A DNA stretch of 64,000 nucleotides. It comes from JBEKIK01 sp963838495. Lineage in GTDB: Bacteria > Planctomycetota > Planctomycetia > Pirellulales > Thermoguttaceae. This document shows positions 1-8,819 of the stretch, in pieces. A program made the translations under genes and the position numbers. The notes under the pieces are model-generated. The model searched no databases. It saw only the letters and a program-made list of their open reading frames with translations, and was not told the DNA's origin. The DNA is taken from the NCBI GenBank assembly GCA_963838495.1, contig CAWIRC010000001.1, forward strand, positions 2,356,001 to 2,420,000, written 5' to 3'. Position 1 is the stretch's first letter; every line of letters starts with the position of its first letter.

Positions 1-748
1 CGGCGTCGAAGGTTTCGATGCCGTGATCGGAGACCCGGCAGCCCATGGAGTGGAAAAAATCGTGGCGGCTGTGCAAGGCATCCATGAAGCGGGCGAAATC
101 GTCGCTTATGTCCGTATTGCTTGCGGCGGCCAGTCTTTCCACATAGGAATTAAAGGCCTGGGGATTTTCCACGGCCGCGGCCTTATCGGGCCTGAAGGCG
201 GGCAAGACCTTGACTGGAAACGAGGCGTCGGCGGCCAGCGCGGCGTGGTATTCCAGGCTGTTGACGGGATCGTCGGTGGTGCAGGAGACCACGACGTTCA
301 TCTGCCGCATGATGCCGCGCGTGGAGAATTCGCTCCGGGCCAGCTTGGCGTTGCATTCGCTCCAGACGCTTTCGGCGGTTTGCGGATTGAGGAGCCGGTC
401 GCTGATGCCGAAGGGGCGTTTCAGTTCCAAGTGGGTCCAATGATAAAGGGGATTGCGCAGGGTTTGGGGCACGGTTTCGGCCCATTTTTGGAATTTTTCC
501 CGGTCCGTGGCCTCTCCGGTGATGAAGCGTTCGGGTACGCCGGCGGTCCGCATGGCCCGCCACTTGTAATGATCGCCGGCCAGCCAGATTTGGGTGAGGT
601 TCTGGAAAGAGCGGTTCTCGGCGATTTCGCGGGGCGGCAGGTGGCAATGATAATCGATAATCGGCATTTTTTCGGCGAAACGGTGATACAACTCGATGGC
701 TTGACCGCTTTGCAATAAAAAGTTCTCGGTAATGAAGACGTCGGACAT
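1..748 (-). CDS. uxaC: Glucuronate isomerase, 3' end cut by window edge
   Basis: UxaC isomerises D-glucuronate to D-fructuronate (and galacturonate to tagaturonate), the first step of hexuronate breakdown. The frame opens at the ATG read from 748 (MSDVFITENFLLQSGQAIEL) and stays open to the window edge, giving about 249 of the usual 460-475 residues. Family signatures visible are the metal-site region DYHCHLPP, then QIWLAGDHYKWRAMR, NPLYHWTHLELKRPFGI and CTTDDPVNSLEYH, all typical of the amidohydrolase fold. The C-terminal half lies outside. No hexuronate neighbour is visible, so its operon cannot be judged here. Identification is firm from the string of conserved motifs. Confidence 0.93.
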   Translation of the reverse strand, partial: MSDVFITENFLLQSGQAIELYHRFAEKMPIIDYHCHLPPREIAENRSFQNLTQIWLAGDHYKWRAMRTAGVPERFITGEATDREKFQKWAETVPQTLRNPLYHWTHLELKRPFGISDRLLNPQTAESVWSECNAKLARSEFSTRGIMRQMNVVVSCTTDDPVNSLEYHAALAADASFPVKVLPAFRPDKAAAVENPQAFNSYVERLAAASNTDISDDFARFMDALHSRHDFFHSMGCRVSDHGIETFDA

Positions 749-1080
749 GACTGGCTCGCTTTGTGATGGGGAAAGGTAATTTTATAAGCATTTTTCATAG
801 CGGATAATAGTTTATCAAGCCGCTTCCAGTCTGACAACCATTTGTTATTGCCCGGAAAACACTGGAAAATATCAACCTACCCGGCGGCAAATGATAAATT
901 CAAAGAGAAACTCCCGGGGCGAGTTCCGGGGCTATTGAATATCAGATCGACAATATTACTTTGGGAAGGGAGTTGTACTCCCGTCCCCGCCGGCAAAATT
1001 GGGGCGACAGTGCAACTGTCGCCCCAACGCGATGTGACATCGGCAATCTGAGAGCCAATAAACTATGAAGAGGGAATGCC
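749..1080. other. Intergenic gap with hairpin repeats
   Basis: No gene is visible. The stretch holds a short palindrome with GGGAGTTGTACTCCC-like arms (about 965-985) and a longer one at 999-1027 that belongs to a family seen twice more in the window. A motif around 915-945 (CGGGGCGAGTTCCGGGG) matches others near 48130 and 54910. Confidence 0.6.
999..1027. repeat. Palindromic repeat, family C copy 1
   Basis: Perfect inverted repeat with arms TTGGGGCGACAG / CTGTCGCCCCAA and a five-base centre. It lies 54 bases past the motB stop, so it could end motB transcription, but there is no T-run on either side. Related copies at 40231-40263 and 48166-48198 have GGGGCAGCAG arms. Confidence 0.75.
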
Positions 1081-1833
1081 CTATGGAGTGACGAAACGGT
1101 TGGCGCGTTCTTCCGGCGAGCCCATGAAGTTTTCGGCGTATTCGTCCAGAATATAGATTTCCACGCGGGAGTTGTGGGATTGCAGGGAGGGGCTTGATTC
1201 GAGGGAGTAGGGTTCGTAGGGGCCTCCCTGGCTGAGCCGCAAGCGCTCGGCATCGATGCCTTGTTGGACGAGGAATTTCATCACCGCCTGGCAGCGGTCA
1301 TAGGATAATTGCCAGGGGTCTTTTGCCGAGGATTCTTCAGATCCGGAATTCCTGGTGGCATGACCGCGAATTTCGATCTTTTGCGATTTGCCGCGAAGTT
1401 CGGACACGACCAGCGTCAACCGCTCTTTGGCCGTATCGTCCAACTCCGCCGAGTCTTCGGCGAAGAGGATCATGGTGCCCATGCAGCGGCGGTTGCCGTC
1501 GTGAAGGACGAAGAGGCTGGGTTTTTTTTCGCCCGTGCCGATGGGCGCGATTCTATTTTTACGGAGTCGATCAACGCCTATGGCGCTTCCTGGTTTTGTG
1601 CCCGGGAGTATGGAAGGGCCGTGAACTTGGCCGGGCTTGTTGGAGGGCAGCAGGGGCGGCCCGCCCGAGGACCGTAGCGAGTTGGCGCCCGGGTCCTGGA
1701 AGTACTGGGCGATGGCTTGTTTTACGGCGCCGTTTTGGGCGGTGATCCACATGACGAGGAAAAAGGCCATCATCGCGGTGACGAAATCCGCGTAAGCCAC
1801 TTTCCACGCTCCGCCGCCGTGTTTGCCCGCCAT
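1081..1833 (-). CDS. motB: Flagellar stator protein MotB (OmpA-like peptidoglycan-binding)
   Basis: MotB anchors the MotA4B2-type stator to peptidoglycan and carries the proton-binding aspartate. The 250-residue product starts with a short cytoplasmic basic stretch, then one membrane helix; AYADFVTAMMAFFLVMW includes the invariant Asp (about residue 16). A Pro/Gly linker follows (about 45-85). The C-terminal OmpA/MotB domain (about 110-235) has the EIRGHATRNSG segment, LSYDRCQAVMKFL and the final NSRVEIYI, as expected for peptidoglycan binding. It lies 198 bases downstream of motA in the same direction, the usual motA-motB order. Length is normal for MotB. Start is the ATG read from 1833. Confidence 0.93.
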   Translation of the reverse strand: MAGKHGGGAWKVAYADFVTAMMAFFLVMWITAQNGAVKQAIAQYFQDPGANSLRSSGGPPLLPSNKPGQVHGPSILPGTKPGSAIGVDRLRKNRIAPIGTGEKKPSLFVLHDGNRRCMGTMILFAEDSAELDDTAKERLTLVVSELRGKSQKIEIRGHATRNSGSEESSAKDPWQLSYDRCQAVMKFLVQQGIDAERLRLSQGGPYEPYSLESSPSLQSHNSRVEIYILDEYAENFMGSPEERANRFVTP

Positions 1834-2031
1834 GTGGCGTTATCCTCGCTGAAGGTCAGTGTCTTTGTTTAAGGTTTGAGTGCGATTTGCTCGGTGTTTT
1901 TTATATTGCAAATCGAGCAATTGCAAATTTAAAATTGCAAATTGGACAAAGATTAAATTTACATACACAAAGGCTTTTCGTCATTGTTCAATTTTGAATT
2001 TGCAATATTTTTATCCACAGTCGAAGCGGCA
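1834..2031. repeat. AT-rich intergenic spacer with GCAAATT repeats
   Basis: Between motA and motB. Contains repeated units around TTGCAAATTTAAAATTGCAAAT (about 1908-1950). Similar text recurs at 9431-9463, 17668-17712 and 26034-26066, so this is another dispersed intergenic family. Only 198 bases separate the genes, so co-transcription is still likely. Confidence 0.5.
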
Positions 2032-2898
2032 TTAAGTTGCGGAGGTTTCGACTTCCCTGAGCCACTGGTCCATTTCTTCGCGGCTGGGTCGGAACTCGGT
2101 AACCACTCCGCGCCGCGCCTGTTCGAGCACGACCTTGGGAGAGAGATCGCCCACGAATCCGGGGATGGCCGTGGCGATGATTCGCAGAAAGCCGATTTCG
2201 GCCGCGCCCAGGAACTCCATGCGCACGGCCATGGGCGCGAAAAAGCCGTAGGACAAAAGGATGCCCAGAAACGTCCCCACCAGGGCGGCGCCCACTTTTT
2301 CGCCGATTTCATTGGCCGGTCCGTCAATGGCGCCCATGGTGATGACGATTCCCAGCACGGCCGCCACGATGCCGAAGCCGGGCAATGCATCGGCCGTCTT
2401 GGTCAACACGCCGGTAGGCGCATGTTGCTCATCTTCGATTATTTTCAGGTCCTCTTCCAGGAGGATGGGCAATTTTTCGGGTTTCACGGTGCCGTCCACC
2501 AGCGGCGTGAGGGCCCCGGTTAAAAACGAGATGGCGTGATGGTTGTTCGTTAATTTCGGATATTTGCCGAAGATCGAACTTTTTTGGGGATCGAGAATAT
2601 GAGATTCCAGGGACATCAGTCCATCGCGGCGGGCGGTGCGAAACAGGCTGTAAAGCATTTTAAACAGTTCTTCATAAGAACTCTTGTTGTAAGGGGTTCC
2701 TTTCAGGCACTGCAACACGCCGCGAATCAGGTCAATAAGCACTTTCTTGGGCGACATAACAATAAGAGTGCCCAGGGCGGCCCCGGCAATGATAACAATC
2801 TCGGCAGGGTGGATGAGCGTGAGAATCTGGCCGCCGGCCATCATGAAGCCGCCCAGCACCGCGCCCATAACCAAGATGAACCCGGCAATAACGAGCAT
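2032..2898 (-). CDS. motA: Flagellar stator protein MotA
   Basis: MotA forms the membrane ion channel and torque-generating cytoplasmic loop of the flagellar motor with MotB. The 288-residue protein has four membrane helices: two at the N-terminus (about 1-50) and two after a large cytoplasmic domain, at about 175-235. The conserved prolines of the channel are present in DALPGFGIVAAVLGIV and GILLSYGFFAPMA, and the charged loop region LFRTARRDGLMSLESH matches the FliG-contacting segment. Length fits the E. coli-type MotA family. First gene of a motA-motB pair. Motility genes fit the flagellated swarmer stage of planctomycetes. Confidence 0.94.
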   Translation of the reverse strand: MLVIAGFILVMGAVLGGFMMAGGQILTLIHPAEIVIIAGAALGTLIVMSPKKVLIDLIRGVLQCLKGTPYNKSSYEELFKMLYSLFRTARRDGLMSLESHILDPQKSSIFGKYPKLTNNHHAISFLTGALTPLVDGTVKPEKLPILLEEDLKIIEDEQHAPTGVLTKTADALPGFGIVAAVLGIVITMGAIDGPANEIGEKVGAALVGTFLGILLSYGFFAPMAVRMEFLGAAEIGFLRIIATAIPGFVGDLSPKVVLEQARRGVVTEFRPSREEMDQWLREVETSAT

Positions 2899-3234
2899 TT
2901 GCGAATCCCAGCGCCAAAAAACACGTTAAGCCCCGGATGCATCAAATCATCCCCCGTTCCAATCACTGAAACTATATAGCATACACGGATCAACTACGTG
3001 GCATAAATAATGCGAGGAATGACGCAGGTTTGCCGGTTATGCGGTTAGTATGCATCTTAGGGGCTGGAGGGATCGGTCAAGATTGCTGAGCGGCTGTACA
3101 AGAATATCATGCAAGTTCGATCCGCGATTGGCCCTCACCCCCGGGTACCCTTTGGGCGCCTCTCCGGGCACCAACGGGCAGGGCACCATGCGAAGCATGG
3201 TCGCGAAGCATGGTCGGTTGGTCGGGAGAGCGGA
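2899..3234. other. Intergenic gap upstream of motA
   Basis: No gene is visible. It must hold the motA promoter, but no convincing -35/-10 pair stands out. The right half is occupied by a copy of the CTCTCC/GGGAGAG repeat family (3131-3230). Confidence 0.6.
3131..3230. repeat. Family A palindromic repeat, copy A1 (long loop)
   Basis: Runs from GCCCTCACCCCCGGGTACCC to GGTTGGTCGGGAGAG, that is, the family in inverse orientation. Between the arms it carries two tandem CGAAGCATGGTCG-like units, a loop expansion also seen in another form in copy A3 (10066-10137). Confidence 0.75.
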
Positions 3235-4113
3235 CTAATATTTGTTCTTATTGTCCTTTTCCCCGATTGCCTGCACGAATTCGGCACCGAAGAAAACAGT
3301 CGCGGCGGCGTAATAGACCCAGAGCATGATGGCGATAAAGGCCCCTACCACTCCGTACACGCCGTAGTGCGTGCCGATGACCAAGGCGGCCAGGATTCTG
3401 CGTCCGGCCTCCCAAACGACCGCGGCCAGCAGTCCTCCGCCGGCGGCCGCCCTCCACTTGACAGGCGCCTTGGGCAGAATTTTGTACAAAATCGTAAACA
3501 GCAGCCAATCGGCCAGTACCGCCGATAAAGCGGTCAACAGATACCAGAGCGTATCGGATTGTATCAAGTGCGTGGTAGCAAAGGTGTGCATCGTGGCCAG
3601 CACCATGTTGAAAAGGAAGGCCGCGATCACCAGGGTCCACACTCCCAGCAAGAGGAGAAAGGCGCGGAGGCGCTGGAACAGGATGCGGCCTATGGCGGCG
3701 AATATTCCCTTGTATTTCTGCTCTGGGATGTTCCAGATGCGGTCGAACGCTTTTTCGAACTGGGCGAAAACCGCCATAGCGGCCAAAAGCAGGGTTACCA
3801 GTCCGACAGGGCCGCTCAGGGCGGCGTTTGTCTTTACCGAGGAGAGGGCGACTTCCACTTGCGCGGACAGGGACGGGGCCACGTTATCGGCCAGGAGGGC
3901 CAGTAATCGCTGCTGGGCGTTGATGGCCCAACCGGTGAAGCGCAACAAAAATCCCATCAGCGACAAGAGCAAGAGCAGAAGCGGGAAGAACGACAAGGCC
4001 ATGTAGTAAGAAGTGGCCGCCGCCAGCCCGGCCGCGTCGTCCTTGCACCAATGCGCGTAGGCTTCGTAAAGTTTCCGGTTAAAATAAAAAACGGCATGAA
4101 AAAAAAGGCTCAT
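3235..4113 (-). CDS. YihY/BrkB family inner-membrane protein
   Basis: Member of the YihY/virulence-factor BrkB family, an inner-membrane family of unsettled function (often mislabelled ribonuclease BN). I chose the ATG read from 4113 (MSLFFHAVFYFNRKLYEAY) because AAAGGA lies just upstream and the longer frame runs back through intergenic repeats. The 292-residue product has about six hydrophobic segments. Family signatures include AAATSYYMALSFFPLLLLL near the start, FEKAFDRIWNIPEQ, and GAFIAIMLWVYYAAATVFFGAEF near the C-terminus. It is divergent from the site-2 protease at 4392. No functional partner is evident. Confidence 0.88.
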   Translation of the reverse strand: MSLFFHAVFYFNRKLYEAYAHWCKDDAAGLAAATSYYMALSFFPLLLLLLSLMGFLLRFTGWAINAQQRLLALLADNVAPSLSAQVEVALSSVKTNAALSGPVGLVTLLLAAMAVFAQFEKAFDRIWNIPEQKYKGIFAAIGRILFQRLRAFLLLLGVWTLVIAAFLFNMVLATMHTFATTHLIQSDTLWYLLTALSAVLADWLLFTILYKILPKAPVKWRAAAGGGLLAAVVWEAGRRILAALVIGTHYGVYGVVGAFIAIMLWVYYAAATVFFGAEFVQAIGEKDNKNKY

Positions 4114-4391
4114 TCCACAATCCTTTTTCCTTTTGCGGGGCGCATGGGACGCACTGCCAGCCATAGTTTTGCAGAGTGCGTGAAATGCACCGCCCAATAG
4201 TTTCCGGGTGCATTTCATGCACCCTACATTACTAAGTTTCTGGTGCATTTCATGCACCCTACGAGTATGTAAGCAGGGGCAGGGCGTCAGGCGGAAGCCC
4301 TGCCGGCGAATCGCGGACCTTGCTTGCTCCCGGTTGTACGATAGAATACCAAAGATGGGCAACCTGACGCAAGATTAACGAGAGCGCGTAA
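4114..4391. repeat. Divergent spacer with family G repeats
   Basis: Spacer between two divergent genes. It holds two good copies of a palindromic unit, GGGTGCATTTCATGCACCC at 4206-4227 and 4241-4262, and a degenerate one near 4166. The arms GGTGCA/TGCACC flank a TTTCA centre. Further copies lie at 9493-9514 and 20534-20555. Confidence 0.75.
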
Positions 4392-5360
4392 ATGAACGAA
4401 GACCAGGAAGGCGGATTAAGCGAAAATCATGAAGGGGAAGTGGAAGTTTTTCCGGCCGAGCTGGTGGAAATCGTGCCCGCGCCCGGATGGCAATTCCAGG
4501 AGCCGCCGCAGCCGGCCCTTCGCAAGCGCCGGACATGGCTGCCGCTGGTGCTATTCATCGCCACATGTTTCACGACACTGCTGGCTGGAATCTTGACCGC
4601 CGACGAAAAATTTACATGGGATGAAGCTTTATATCACGGTTTTCTGTATGCGGGACCATTGATGCTCATTTTAGTGTGCCACGAGATGGGCCATTTTGTG
4701 CAGGCCTGGCGGCACGGAGTTTACGCTTCATTTCCATATTTCATTCCGGTTCCAATTCCGCCCATCGGCACCATGGGAGCGGTGATCGCCATGGAGGCGC
4801 GGATGGGCCATCGCCGGGCGCTTTTCGATATCGGCATTTCCGGCCCGCTGGCCGGGCTGGCGCCCACAATTGTTTGTTGCGTGCTGGGCATCTATTGGTC
4901 CAAGCCTGTTATAGCCACGCCCGGTCCCGGGAAGGAATTTTTCGGCACGCCTTTACTGTTTGACATTCTAATTTCATTGATGGGAAAAGAAGTTCCTCCG
5001 GGACATGTATTATCTATATCCCAGATAGGATTTGCCGGTTGGGTAGGGCTGCTGATAACCAGTCTGAACTTGTTTCCCATTGGTCAGTTGGACGGGGGGC
5101 ACGTGCTTTATGCACTGCTAAGGAGAAAAGCCAACGTTATTGCCCGAATTCTTCTGGCGCTGGCAGCCGGGGCAGTCGTATTTTTCGGGCTCTACATGTG
5201 GATCCTGATGATCTTCCTGTTATTTTTGATGGGCCCGTCGCATCCACCCACCGCCAACGATGATGAACCGCTGGGTTGGCCGAGAATCGTCCTAGGCTGG
5301 CTGACGCTGGCATTCATACCCATCGGTTTTACACCCACGCCTTTTATTATCCATCCGTAG
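4392..5360 (+). CDS. Site-2 protease family (M50) intramembrane metalloprotease
   Basis: Polytopic membrane protein of 322 residues with the zinc protease signature HEMGH (about residue 97) inside a hydrophobic segment, and the second conserved motif NLFPIGQLDGGH (about 230), which supplies the third zinc ligand. These are the hallmarks of S2P/M50 intramembrane proteases, which cut membrane-bound regulators such as anti-sigma factors. The first 45 residues are acidic and cytosolic-looking (EDQEGGLSENHEGEVEV). There is no PDZ domain. The substrate is unknown and no anti-sigma factor is adjacent. It is divergent from the BrkB-family gene. The ATG at 4392 lacks a strong ribosome binding site. 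Confidence 0.9.
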   Translation: MNEDQEGGLSENHEGEVEVFPAELVEIVPAPGWQFQEPPQPALRKRRTWLPLVLFIATCFTTLLAGILTADEKFTWDEALYHGFLYAGPLMLILVCHEMGHFVQAWRHGVYASFPYFIPVPIPPIGTMGAVIAMEARMGHRRALFDIGISGPLAGLAPTIVCCVLGIYWSKPVIATPGPGKEFFGTPLLFDILISLMGKEVPPGHVLSISQIGFAGWVGLLITSLNLFPIGQLDGGHVLYALLRRKANVIARILLALAAGAVVFFGLYMWILMIFLLFLMGPSHPPTANDDEPLGWPRIVLGWLTLAFIPIGFTPTPFIIHP

Positions 5361-5768
5361 GCGGAAAAAGGGCCGGGAAGGCCGTTATTATGGGGGGGGA
5401 GGCAAAGAAAATGGACCCGGGCGGTTTTTTTGCTATCCTTTGAACGGTCGATAATAACGCAAAAATGAAAATTCCTACACGTATTATTGACAACTTTTTT
5501 TATTATCTTTAGAATGAGTGTGGTTAAAGTAGGGGACTATCGGCGCAGGAAAAAGTTTGTTTTGAGCATTAAAAAGTCGATTTTAGTCATATCTATTTTT
5601 GACTTTTTATATGTATAATATGATTTTTTGGAGATAAATGTATATGGATTGCCGGTTCCCACGCAGAAAGCGGGAACAATGGTTAAGGATATGTATGTGG
5701 TCGTAGATGAGATGTCATAAATACTTTTTATATCAATGTTTGTGTTCCTTATGACAGGAGGAGAAGTT
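5361..5768. other. Long AT-rich leader upstream of the DUF1559 gene
   Basis: Contains a near-consensus sigma-70 promoter (5487-5515), then about 250 bases of AT-rich leader. A 9-base inverted repeat TAAAAAGTC / GACTTTTTA (about 5567-5576 and 5601-5610) sits in the leader, and a second TATAAT occurs at 5614-5619 without a well-spaced -35. No ORF in it is convincing. Confidence 0.55.
5487..5515 (+). promoter_or_regulatory. Putative sigma-70 promoter for the DUF1559 gene
   Basis: TTGACA (5487-5492), a 17-base spacer, and TAGAAT (5510-5515). This is the best -35/-10 pair I found in the window and points toward the DUF1559 gene, whose start codon lies about 250 bases on. Confidence 0.5.
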
Positions 5769-6857
5769 ATGGCACGCTTGAAAACTATGAAGACGAACAG
5801 ACACTTGGCGCTGAGAAGGGCGTTTACGCTGGTGGAGTTGCTGGTGGTGATTGCCATCATCGGCATTTTGGTAGCCCTTTTGTTGCCTGCCATCCAAGCC
5901 GCGCGCGAGGCGGGACGACGCTCGCAGTGCGTCAACAACATGAAACAGCTCGCCCTGGGCTTAAATGGATATGAAAGCGCCAACAAAAAATTTCCCCCGG
6001 GGCGCAAAGGCTGCGACGGGATTACGCAAGGAAGCAGCAACAGGCCTCCTGATAGGCCATACAACCCCAAGCTGCCCAACTATGTAGTGAATAATTGCGT
6101 TTCATGCGCCGGCGATCCGCAATCGGCGCGTTTAGGGTACAGCCTATTCGTGATTATCCTGCCTTTTATGGAATTGAAGGGCTTATACGAGAGTTTCGAT
6201 CTGCCTAATCTTTATGTTACAACGGTTACTGTACCACCAACCAGCAGAAACGGCCTAGCGATTTTACAGCGCCCGGCGGAATTTGTTTGCCCCTCTGATC
6301 CCGGGCCGCCGATAACAGCCCTGGAAGGCGACTCTACAGATTGTTCTGGCGTTGGCGCGACCGGCAGTTACGCCGTCTGTTCCGGATCAATCGGCCCGGA
6401 TAACGTTTTCCCTTCAAACAGTTGGAATAATAAAATCAATGGCGACGGGCCGTTTATTTATAAGAAGCAGTATACAAGAAAAGACATTGTAGACGGCGTT
6501 TCACACACATTTTTCGGGGGCGAGGGCAAAGACGGCCTGAACAAATGGACCGCCGGCATGAGATTCGCCACATTCCGCAGCACCGCCAATCCGGTCAATA
6601 CTCCACCAGGGCAGTGGGTTCCGCCCGGGTCACACTGGAAAGATGGCTCTTCCCCAACCCAGCCAGATTATAATGGCGCGTTCGGAAGTTTCCATAAAGG
6701 CGGCGCGAATTTCTTTTTTGGCGATGGGCATGTGACATTCATTACAGACACAATTGAGTCCAGGCCCTTAAATGCATATACATCCAGCGAACTCATCGGA
6801 TTATACCAATCTCTTTCCACCAGGGCGTCAAGGGATACGGTTCCCGGAGAATATTAA
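5769..6857 (+). CDS. DUF1559 domain protein with type IV pilin-like N-terminus
   Basis: Secreted protein of 362 residues of the DUF1559 (SBP_bac_10) family, hugely expanded in planctomycetes. The N-terminus has a type III prepilin cleavage site and helix, RRAFTLVELLVVIAIIGIL (about 20-38), followed by PAIQAAREAGRRSQCVNNMKQ. The C-terminus has the typical GGANFFFGDGHVTFI segment (family H-x9-DG-like motif). The start ATG at 5769 has AGGAGG eight bases upstream, so the upstream in-frame start is rejected. The family is thought to be processed by prepilin peptidase and displayed at the cell surface; its exact function is unknown. Followed by a lipoprotein gene, a common pairing. Confidence 0.93.
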   Translation: MARLKTMKTNRHLALRRAFTLVELLVVIAIIGILVALLLPAIQAAREAGRRSQCVNNMKQLALGLNGYESANKKFPPGRKGCDGITQGSSNRPPDRPYNPKLPNYVVNNCVSCAGDPQSARLGYSLFVIILPFMELKGLYESFDLPNLYVTTVTVPPTSRNGLAILQRPAEFVCPSDPGPPITALEGDSTDCSGVGATGSYAVCSGSIGPDNVFPSNSWNNKINGDGPFIYKKQYTRKDIVDGVSHTFFGGEGKDGLNKWTAGMRFATFRSTANPVNTPPGQWVPPGSHWKDGSSPTQPDYNGAFGSFHKGGANFFFGDGHVTFITDTIESRPLNAYTSSELIGLYQSLSTRASRDTVPGEY

Positions 6858-6875
6858 AAACCGCTCACATAAGTT

Positions 6876-6927
6876 CCCTCTCCCGACCAACCTTCGGTCG
6901 GTGCCCGGAGAGGGCTAGGGTGAGGGC
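6876..6927. repeat. Family A palindromic repeat, copy A2
   Basis: Full-length copy: CCCTCTCCCGACC, core AACCTTCGGTCGGTGCCCGG, then AGAGGGCTAGGGTGAGGGC. The core can fold as a hairpin closed by C(TTCG)G. Lies 19 bases after the DUF1559 stop codon. Confidence 0.85.
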
Positions 6928-7086
6928 GGAATTGTCGATGATTATTCGTTTTTAATTCGTTATCAATATTGGAGTTGATAGTTTTTGGATAGGCTCTAAA
7001 AGCCGCTGCGGGCAATCCGCCTTCTTCCTTTCCGGCGGCGGACCAGGTTGCGAGCTTACTAATGTTTTTTAAATAGGATTTAAACA

Positions 7087-7531
7087 TGATACGTTCATGC
7101 CGTTTCGGTATTTTTTCAATGCTGATTTTATCGTTGTTAATTCCGGCAATAAGCGGGTGCGGGGATAATTTGCCCAGCGCGTTGCGGTGTCGGGCCACGT
7201 CTTTTTCGACGGCAAACCTCTAGAAACGGGCGCAGTAGGAATACTAAACGAAGGCTCGCGTCCCGCGTTCGCAATGTTGGGACCGGGAGGCGCGTTTACA
7301 GTAAGCACGTTCGGCCAAAACGACGGCTTAATGGTGGGAAAACATAAAGTCGTAGTAACAAGCAAAGAGGACGTCAGCTCATCGACGATCAAATGGCTGA
7401 TTCCCAAGAAATACGCCGATTTCGAGACATCCGGCCTGGAAATCGACATTACCGGCCCCACGAGCGACATAAAGCTCGATCTTACCTCTGAACCGGGCAA
7501 GAAATACCCATTGATCGAAAAATTCAATTGA
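7087..7531 (+). CDS. Lipoprotein with carboxypeptidase-regulatory-like domain, frameshifted
   Basis: The ATG at 7087 opens a lipoprotein signal peptide (hydrophobic LILSLLIPAISGC, lipobox ISGC, about residue 25). That frame stops at about 7222. The next frame picks up at about 7175 with VSGHVFFDGKPLETGAVG and runs to 7531, ending KYPLIEKFN. Together they match the small planctomycete lipoproteins whose mature part is a transthyretin/carboxypeptidase-regulatory-like sandwich (VSGxVxxDGKPL, GKHKVVV). A one-base indel near 7165-7186 therefore separates signal and domain. Given similar breaks elsewhere, a sequence error is likelier than decay. Mature protein about 120 residues, predicted lipid-anchored. 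Confidence 0.72.
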
Positions 7532-7842
7532 GTCCTGGCTTGTTAATACACTTTTCCCAAGGACTAAAAGCCAGGCAAACTCGGCCGGAGCGATCACGTA
7601 TACCTACGGATGCGGATCATCGGCTGCATCGAAATCGATAATATATCAGTGGGCAGTACCGATTCTTGAATCTTGTCGGCAGCGGCGCAAGAGTTCTTAT
7701 AAGTAACCGCGGATTTTTGCCGATATCTTTCTAGACTTCGTCCCACCGTTTCGAGAAGCGGTAATACCCGCTTTGGATTTCGCCGCATCTTTTGCGGCAG
7801 GCCGCACCGGTTCGAGAACCGATTCTAGCCGGCAGTCTTTTT
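7532..7842. other. Intergenic gap, no gene seen
   Basis: Between the lipoprotein and ndk, whose genes converge. There are small inverted repeats (GGTTCGAGAACC at about 7807-7818, GCCGCATCTTTTGCGGC at about 7782-7798). The latter could act as a terminator stem for ndk. I looked for a tRNA here because of GGTTCGA, but no cloverleaf forms. Confidence 0.5.
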
Positions 7843-8304
7843 TTACATTTCTTCGGCTGCGCGGAGCCAGGGACGGATGGCGGGGTCGTAGGCGCAGATT
7901 TCTGCTGGGGTGAAAAAGACGTCCATTTCGCGGCAGGCGGCTTCCGGGCCGTCGGAGGCGTGGACCAGGTTCATTTGCTGGCTGGTGCCGAACTCGCCGC
8001 GGATTGTGCCGGGCGGGGCCGCAAGACCGTTTGTGGGGCCTACCATTTCGCGGACCACGCGGATGGCGTCCGGGCCTTCGAGGATCATGGCCACCAGGGG
8101 CGAGGAGGTGATAAAGGCCTCGAGCCGGGGATACCAGTTCTTTTTTACGTGTTCGGCATAGTGGCGGCGGGCCAATTCCTGCGTTACCCGCATCAGTTTC
8201 ATGGCCACCAGGTTCAGGCCTTTGTCTTCGAATCGGGTAATCATGCGGCCGATCAAGCGCCGCTCGACGCAATCCGGTTTAAGTAACACAAGTGTCCGCT
8301 CCAT
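7843..8304 (-). CDS. ndk: Nucleoside diphosphate kinase
   Basis: Transfers the gamma-phosphate of NTPs to NDPs by a phosphohistidine intermediate. I chose the ATG read from 8304 (MERTLVLLKPDCVERRLIG); the frame extends further upstream but without homology. The 153-residue product has the expected KPDCVERRLIGRMITRFE N-terminus, the P-loop-adjacent segment PTNGLAAPPGTIRGEFG, and the active-site His in NLVHASDGPEAA (usual form NxxHGSDS; here Ala replaces Gly after the His). Length is the family norm. Single gene facing a lipoprotein and divergent from the sodB side. Confidence 0.93.
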   Translation of the reverse strand: MERTLVLLKPDCVERRLIGRMITRFEDKGLNLVAMKLMRVTQELARRHYAEHVKKNWYPRLEAFITSSPLVAMILEGPDAIRVVREMVGPTNGLAAPPGTIRGEFGTSQQMNLVHASDGPEAACREMDVFFTPAEICAYDPAIRPWLRAAEEM

Positions 8305-8819
8305 GGCATTTCTTTCTAAGATAGAGGGTTCAAAGGCACACAGGAAAGGGAATTCGGTCTCCCTTTTCGAGTGGCAAATCAGGGTTGATGATAAAAAACG
8401 CGCCCCCAATTATCGCAACTTCGACGATTTGGGAATAAAATTACCACGCTCAGATTTTAAACAATCCGTCCAATGGTGAAAAGAGGATTCATCATTAAGG
8501 TGGAAATAGCTTTTCCGGTCAAGTTTCAACTGGGCCACAATGGGTATGATTTAAAGATGTGCAGTTTTAACGATAATCATCGCACCGGGCGACCGGCAGC
8601 CGCTATTCCATGTCCTTTATGTCCATTTTTTAAAGCCTGGAATTGGATTCTCGATATGCCAGGTTTGCAGCGGATAGAAAAGGTCATAGAATTCAAAAGG
8701 GAAAGAGTTTTCAAGCACAACCATGCGTTGCTCGCAGTTTGGGGCGAGGGTGCTGAAAATTCTGACTTTTATCATCGGCGGTTAATGTTCATGCGGTTTT
8801 TTTCCGATGCTTAGAGAAA
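8305..8819. other. Intergenic gap with one doubtful ORF
   Basis: A plus-strand frame of 113 codons runs from 8473 to 8814, ending five bases before the sodB start. It has AT-rich, irregular codon use, no recognisable motif and no clear ribosome binding site, so I do not call it a gene. The gap must also hold the ndk and sodB promoters, which I could not fix. Confidence 0.4.

Noticed and set aside
7594..7842. GGTTCGA-containing stretch considered as a tRNA
   Set aside because: No acceptor stem or anticodon arm can be formed; GGTTCGAGAACC is a simple palindrome.
8473..8814. A 113-codon plus-strand ORF just before sodB
   Set aside because: Irregular codon use, no motif and no ribosome binding site. 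The close spacing to sodB is the only argument for it.
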